A DNA stretch of 64,000 nucleotides from Sabethes cyaneus (taxonomy: Eukaryota > Arthropoda > Insecta > Diptera > Culicidae), in assembly GCF_943734655.1 (NCBI RefSeq), contig NC_071354.1, forward strand, positions 191,182,911 through 191,246,910, in the 5' to 3' direction. How positions within the stretch are numbered: position 1 is the first letter of the stretch; every line of letters starts with the position of its first letter. Below are positions 58,375 to 64,000 of the stretch, piece after piece. The notes under the pieces are model-generated. The model saw nothing but the letters and a program-made list of their open reading frames with translations. It was not told the DNA's origin and searched no databases. Position numbers and translations under genes: made by a program.

Positions 58375-60225
58375 TCCTTGTCTGTCTGTCCTGTCTGTCT
58401 GCCTTATCTGTCAATCCTGTATCTCTGTTTCATCTGAATGTCCCGCCTGTTTGTCTTGCATGTCTGTCCCGTGTGTATGTCTTATCTTTCTAACCAGTAT
58501 TTCGGTTCTTTCGACCTGATTGTCCTAACTATCTGTCCCCTTTTTCTGTCTAGTCATTGTTCTGTTTATTCTATCTGTTTATCTTGTCTATCTATCCATT
58601 TTGTGTACGTAACCGTCTATCTTGAATATCAGTCCTGTCTAATCCTGTCTATATGTCAGTTTTGACTATCTGTTTGATCTATTAATTCCGTATGTCTGTA
58701 CAGTCTCTTTCCCCTATCTGTCTATCTGCCCCACCTGCCAGTTCCGGCTTGTTTGTCTGTTGCGTTAGTCCATCTGTCTCGTCTTTCTGTCCTGTCTGTG
58801 ATCCAGTCTACTTGACCTTTCAGTTTAATCTGTCAGTTTGTTTCATCTGTTCGTCTGTCTAAGCCACGTGCCTGTCACGTACATCATTCCCATACATTTT
58901 TTTTTTTGGAATCGAGTTCCCTGCTTCGGTTATACGTCAACATTTGACAGCAGCTGTAAGAATTACGCAATCATACGGTTGTATGCTTGAGAAAATTTGT
59001 TACATGTAACATGACGATTCTCCGTCTGTACCTTCTATCTGCCCCTTTTGTCTATGCTATCTGTCTGTCTTCCCTGTCTTTCTATTCTGGCTGTCTGTCC
59101 CGTTTCTTTGTCTTGTCTGTCTGTCTCGTCTGTCGATGTGTCTTGACTGTATATCCTGTCTGTCTGTCCCTCTAGTCTGTCTATCCTATCTGTCTCTCCA
59201 GTTTTTCCTTTTTGTCTGTCGATTAATCTGTCTTGCCCATCCGTGACCCGTGACCCGTCTGTCTTGAATACCAGCTTCTGTTTCTTCTATGCTGGCAGAC
59301 AGGACCGCTTACCCGTTTATCTGTCCTGTTTGGCTATCCTGTTTGTGTGTCCCATCTGTCCGTCCATCTATCTCGCTTGTCTATCCAGTCTATCAGTTCC
59401 ATATGTCTATTCCGTCAGTCAGTTCTGTCTGCCTGTGCTGTGTGTTAGTGTCCCATTTGTCCACCTGTCTCTTCTATCTGCCCCGATTGTCTATGCTATC
59501 TATCTGTTTGCCCTGTCTGTCCCGTCTTTTGTCTTGTCTATCGGTCTCGTCTCTCGATGTGTCTAGACTGTTTTTTTGTCTGTCTGTCCCTACAGTATGT
59601 CTGTCCTATCTATCTCTCCCGTTTTTCTATTTTGTCCATCGGTTAATCTGTCTTGTCTATTTATCCTATCTGTTTATCTTGTCGATGTGGCCCGTCTGTC
59701 TTGAATACCAGTTCCGTCTTTCTGTCCGCTCTGTCCAGCCCTGACTATCTGTCCCGTAAGTTAGGTCCGTATCCCTGTCCAGTCCATATGTCCCATCTGT
59801 CCGTTCAGCCTGTTTGTTTTCTCTGTCTGCCCAGTATTTCTATTTCTTCTATGCAGGCAGATAGGACGGCCTATCCGTTTGTCTATCCTGTCTGTGTGTC
59901 CCATCTGCCTGTCCGTCTATCTCGCCCGTCTATCCAGTCTATCAGTCCCATATGTCTGTTTCGTCTATCAGCTCTGTCTGCCTGTCCTGTGTGTTAGTTT
60001 GATTTGTCAGTCTATCCTATTTGTCTGTCTCGTTTGTTTATCCTGCCTGTCTATCCTGGGAAAAACAGACAGTCCCTTCTATCATTTCCGTCTGTTTGTC
60101 TTGTCTACTGTCCCGTCCGGCTATCTATCTTGGCTCTCTATTCTGTCTGTCTGTCCCGTTGGTTTATCTGTCCTATATATCTGTCCCGTTTGTCTGTCTT
60201 GTCTATCTACCTATCTTGAATGGAA
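58375..60225. repeat. decayed TCTGTCC satellite with higher-order units
   Basis: Words such as CCTGTCTGTCTGTCC and CCTATCTGTCTG repeat with heavy divergence (interrupted by unrelated DNA at about 58880-59020). Longer segments recur: 59030-59300 resembles 59465-59720 (offset near 433 bp), including GTCTGTCTTGAATACCAG, and 59285-59455 resembles 59845-60000 (offset near 560 bp), including TTCTTCTATGC-GGCAGA-AGGAC. Cys/Leu/Ser-rich frames here are products of the repeats. Confidence 0.8.
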
Positions 60226-60417
60226 TCAAGCAGCACACCTGTATCGAATGATCACTGGCTTGCCCAGGGTGGGACACACTGAAGCTCGTGTCCCACATTC
60301 TCTAACAGTTTAATGTATTGACTGAAGTTTTAAGGGCGTCTTACTCGCATACGAAGATTGAAATTAAAGGAAACAACAATTTTCAAATTGAATTCCACTA
60401 TTAATTATATTCAAGAC

Positions 60418-60468
60418 AGATACGTATTTCGCCTACGACTTGCAGGCTTCATCAGTGTCTGTTTTCGA
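60418..60468 (-). ncRNA. hammerhead-ribozyme-like motif, copy 2 (better preserved)
   Basis: On the minus strand: AGACA, CTGATGA, an extra A, stem II GCCT/AGGC with loop GCAAGTCGT, GAAA, palindrome ATACGTAT, C, then TGTCT. AGACA pairs perfectly with TGTCT as stem I, and the cleavage triplet would be AUC. All core positions of a hammerhead are present. Stem III is a self-complementary octamer, so a dimeric fold is needed. The 3' flank down to GAGTAAGACGC (about 60337) matches the flank of copy 1 (CTACTAAGACGC), showing both are pieces of one element, probably Penelope-like. Cleavage is untested. Confidence 0.65.
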
Positions 60469-60574
60469 ACTCGAAAAGTCGCGTTTCAATTTAATGTATA
60501 ACTAAATAATGTCGCAATGTGAGTAGTTCGAAGTTGTCCATTCTAAGGCCCGGTACATTTGCGAAAACAATAGA

Positions 60575-61425
60575 TTCAGTTTGAAGACCAATTTTAAATT
60601 TAATGTCAAGTATAATTAACGTTCATTTTAAAGTTTAATTTCAAATTTGAATTTAAGTTCAATTTCATGTTCAACCACAAGTTCACTTTCAATTTTAGTG
60701 GAATTTTAAATCCAATTGCAAGTTTAATTCCGAGATCCAATCTAGTGAGGTTCGGTTTCAAGTCTAATTTAATGTCCTATTTTAAGCCCAACTGAAAGTA
60801 TAATCTTAATGTCCGATTTAACATCCAATTTAAATTTTAATTTCAAGTGCCATTTGAAGTCCAATTGAAGTCCAATTTCAATGTCCCATTTCATGTCTAA
60901 TATAAATTAAATTTCTCCTCATATCTAACGTCCTTGAGTGTCCTATTTTAAGTCCCATTACAAATCTAATTTAATTTCAATTTTACCTCCGATTTCAAGT
61001 CCTATTTAAGTAAAATTACAAATTCCATATACTGTCTCATTTTTAATTAAAATTATATCTAATATAACTCCAATTTCAACTCAGATTCGGAATCCCATTT
61101 TAGGCCTATTTTACAGTGGAATTCCGCAGCATTATGTATTATTTCCAGTTTAATTTGAAATCCATTTGTGGTCCAGATTCAAGTTTAATTTAATGGCCTA
61201 GTTTAATTCCAAGTCGAATTCATTTTCAATTCAAAGCTCCGAATTGAAGTCCAATTTAACTCCATTTTCAAATACAGTTTAATGCCCAGCATCACGTACA
61301 ATTTCAAGCTTAATAAAAATCCAATTTGACGTTCAATTTTGAGTCTCATTTTCAGACTAATTTCAAGTCTAATTAAATTCCTCTTTCAAGTCCAGTTTGA
61401 AGACTAATCTAATAATCAATTTGAA
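60575..61425. repeat. decayed ~11-bp satellite (AAGTCCAATTT-like)
   Basis: Heavily diverged units such as GAAGTCCAATTGAAGTCCAAT, TTCAAGTCTAATT and TTTAATTTCAAGT repeat with a period of about 11-13 bp. TCCAAT words recall the 45.98-49.35 kb satellite, but homology is uncertain. No coding frame. Confidence 0.6.
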
Positions 61426-61761
61426 GCTCGCGGGCGGGCTTAGACCGGAGCACAATTCCGGTTTTCTCTATAAAATTTAATACGAAAAAGTATACAAGCT
61501 GTAAGCTTGGGGTTCTTCACCTAATCGATCCGTATTTTTGTGATCCTACCTATCCCAATTCTACGATTACTTGATAATTTACAGGTCAAACTTGCTTTTG
61601 AAAAGACCGTGTCCTACAACTTGGAAAGCCATCACGGAAATGCTATAAATGGTATTGAAATCAATCTTTTTCCAGTACAATGGTGGCTTTTTTCGGCAAA
61701 AATTTTGAATACCAATGGGTTCACCCCTATCTCTGGCTCTATCTCAAAAAGTCGCTAACGG

Positions 61762-62235
61762 ATGGTACTTGACTTCGGAAGCCGGAAAGTGGTGGTCCAC
61801 GGTTTGCATGTACGCCAACGCGTGATTAAATCGGTTTGTGCAATGATTGCTCGCAATCCGGTACATTCCATAAGAAAACTTGCCAAGGAAGCCATAATTT
61901 CTGAAAAATCCATGCTAAAAATCATCATCATAAACGCAACTTCCAGGGCTAGAGTGAAACATCACTTGATCACGGGGCGGGTGAAGGAACTATGAGTGAT
62001 TCGTTCGAAGAGATTGTTTTCTTTGCTGCAGAAGGAAATTTGATAATCCTACACTCCAACGAAAAGCTGTTCCGGAGAGAGTGAAGTTTAAGTACCAAAC
62101 CAAACATCCGGTTAGCGACATGATGTTTGGCTTGGTGGCATACAACGGTTTGAAAATGCCGCTTTTTATTAAAGAAAACAATCTTCAGCTAGTGTTGAAG
62201 TCAATACCGAAGTGTTTGTACACCTCGGACACACG
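61762..62235 (+). pseudogene. broken Tc1/mariner-type transposase
   Basis: The N-terminal part (61762-61995) reads VVHGLHVRQRVIKSVCAMIA, NPVHSIRKLAKEAIISEKSM, TSRARVKHHLITGRVKEL, a helix-turn-helix DNA-binding region of IS630-Tc1-mariner transposases (ITmD37-like types are common in mosquitoes). After a stop and an internal deletion, another frame (62078-62235) gives ERVKFKYQTKHPVSDMMFGL, VAYNGLKMP, part of the catalytic core. The first catalytic Asp is missing and the last region is replaced by TCTG-like repeat, so it is inactive. No terminal inverted repeats were found. Confidence 0.65.
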
Positions 62236-62284
62236 TCAAATCGAACACGACGATGGCTGATAAAAAACATGAAGTTTTACCCGA

Positions 62285-62915
62285 AAGATGTATTTATCTG
62301 CCTGGACTTTCTATCAATCCGGCATGTCTGTCCCGTCTAATAATCCCGTATGTCTATTCTTTCTATCTGTCTGTCTGTGCTTCTGTCTTTCCTATCTGCC
62401 TATCCTATCTGTCTGTCCCGTCTGTCTGTCCTATCTGTCATGTCCGTTTGTCTGTCATGCCTTTCTCACTTGCCTATCTGCTCTATCTGTTTGTCCTATC
62501 TGTCTGCCTCTCATGTTCATCTATCCCGTCTCTCTGTACCTTATATCTGTGTCTTCTCTATCTGCCTATCCCGCTGTCTGTCCTGTCTGTCTATTCTGCT
62601 GTCCAGCCTGTTTGTATCTACTAATGAGGTAGATAGGACTGCCTATCCGTCGGTCCGGTATGTCTGTCCAGTCTGATTGTCCCGTCTAATAGTCCCGTAT
62701 ATCTGTTTCATCGGTCTATCTGACCCATATCTCTATACTGCCTGTCTGTCTGTCCCATCTGTTTGTCCCATATGTTTGTCATGTTCGTTTGTCTGTTCTG
62801 TCTTTCTGTCTATCTGTGTATCTGTGCTATCTGTTTGTCCTGCCTAACTGTCTAGTCTATCTCTCTTATCTCTCTGCCCGTCTATCTGTCCCATGTACTT
62901 ATCCGGTTTAAAAAT
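62285..62915. repeat. decayed TCTGTCC satellite, right block
   Basis: Same texture as 58375-60225 (CCTATCTGTCTGTCCCGTCTG). It shares the longer word GGTAGATAGGACTGCCTATCCG (62630-62651) with 59857-59876, so it belongs to the same higher-order family. Confidence 0.75.
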
Positions 62916-62919
62916 TAAG

Positions 62920-64000
62920 CCTATTTGATGCTCAAACAATGTAAACATTTAAAAAACAAAACTTTTAACATTATTTTATTTATAAGCTGCGAATAATTCC
63001 ACTACAACATTCATTGCCAAGCCGCGTTGCTGCTTGAATACATCACAAAAGGATGAAAGTTTTCCTGGCAAATGCATTTGGGCCGTCGACTGAGATGATA
63101 CAACACTATACACCCGCCCCTACTGAACGTATCGTGTTAACTAGGTCAGGTATTTTGCTCGGTACGAAATGCACCACCTATGAAAATTCACTATAATATG
63201 CAACAAGCATACACAGCATCCACCCCGTTTTACATTGTTACTTTTCATTATTCCGCGAATTTGTCTGGCGTATAATTGGGGAATGGCACGGCTTTTCAGA
63301 ATAACCGTTCATGGCTTGTATTAATTCCAACCATAATACTTTTGTGAAGAGACTGGAAATGCTCACTTTTATTTCGACCATCCCGTGCCTATAAGGACCT
63401 CATGGTGAGCAAAACTGCTGAATGCACTTTTCTCCCACGCAGTATCGGAAGTTAATTGAATAATATGCTTCTACAACGGAAGCATTACTGCGTATACATA
63501 TACATGTATGATGGTAATAAAGCGATCGACGGGCCGGTTAATCTCATCCAATTAGCAACGAATCAATTGTTATGATGAATGTAATTCCGACCATGGCTGT
63601 GTGTCGCAATTTTGCCAGCTGGATCGGCTTTACCCGGGTCAGCCACTCACTGTTGTCCGAAACCAATTTTACGCTGGCCAAATAAATCCCGCCAAATAGG
63701 TTCGATTCATTAATTCAGTAGCTGTCATAAAAAGAATCCATTAACCGGCTCAGTATCGAATATCCCCGAACGATGCCGATGTTGTCGCGCGCGCCCAAAT
63801 CATCCCCACAAGGACAATACCATTTCAAATGAAGCATCTTTCCCGGGAGTGCTCGCAGGAGTATAATTTATTCCAATTAATCCGTACAACCGAACTGGAA
63901 TCACGTGGCTTGTTTGTCGGAGACAGATAGACAGATAAAGGCGGCTCGCAATTATATTATTTTCCAGCATACCGACTACTTCTCGGAATCGTATCAACAA
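62920..64000. other. non-coding stretch, probably host DNA
   Basis: Complex sequence without repeats of the window and without a supported exon. The minus-strand open frame reaching the right border (63800-64000) has no recognisable domain. Confidence 0.4.

Noticed and set aside
62253..62632. Host gene downstream of the transposase
   Set aside because: The frames run through decayed TCTGTCC repeat and show only repeat-derived Cys/Leu/Ser patterns.
58266..62676. Cys-rich CLSCLSVLSVCP frames
   Set aside because: Translated decayed TCTGTCC satellite, present in several overlapping frames.

Overview
The window is repeat-dominated, AT-rich insect DNA, most likely from a culicine-type mosquito. 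The evidence is indirect but consistent: a tRNA-derived SINE with the culicine layout (A box, B box, GCTTT-type tail), gypsy-like (errantivirus-type), BEL/Pao, RTE, Jockey and CR1-like retroelements, TIR elements and foldbacks, and long host stretches with no coding exon I can support. I found no host protein-coding gene, rRNA, tRNA or CRISPR array. Species cannot be decided from the sequence alone.

Layout. 1-9 kb: host-like AT-rich DNA holding a Harbinger-like MITE (642-1119), a foldback (2041-2161), a Jockey-like RT remnant (2390-2620), a hammerhead-like fragment (3352-3402), a roughly 1-kb TIR element (6727-7696) and a SINE (8248-8480). 9-14.4 kb: two ~0.55-kb direct repeats flank a broken EN-RT retroposon, followed by an RTE fragment and a decayed 13-bp minisatellite. 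14.6-24.4 kb: a mosquito-type repeat interrupted by a full gypsy-like LTR retrotransposon on the minus strand (15174-22931). Its two 387-bp LTRs are identical, its target duplication is TATA, and gag, pol and env frames are all open. 24.7-26 kb: a TIR element and an RTE remnant. 29.7-34.6 kb: a full-length two-ORF CR1/Jockey-type non-LTR element on the minus strand with both ORFs intact. 35.5-36.1 kb: Jockey and BEL fragments.

36177-42176 is an uninterrupted (TCTG)n array of exactly 6,000 bp. 45982-49345 is a satellite of an 11-bp unit (AATCC+AAATCC) that changes into a pure AAATCC hexamer block. 49.5-51.5 kb is purine-rich low-complexity DNA split by a second copy of the Harbinger-like MITE, followed by a decayed Jockey-like element. 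56.4-62.9 kb carries decayed TCTG-like arrays with higher-order structure, a second hammerhead-like fragment, a decayed ~11-bp satellite and a broken Tc1/mariner-type transposase. The last kilobase looks like ordinary non-coding host DNA.

The only genes that work together are those of the two intact retroelements. In the gypsy-like element, gag is followed by pol through a -1 slip site of the retroviral TTTTTTA type, and env probably comes from a spliced RNA. In the non-LTR element, a PHD-finger ORF1 precedes an endonuclease-RT ORF2. The most unusual signals are the perfect 6-kb tetranucleotide array, the 11-mer/6-mer satellite, and two related classes of small structured RNA motif: hammerhead-core copies, and three copies of a constant-flank/variable-stem motif whose stems differ yet all pair.
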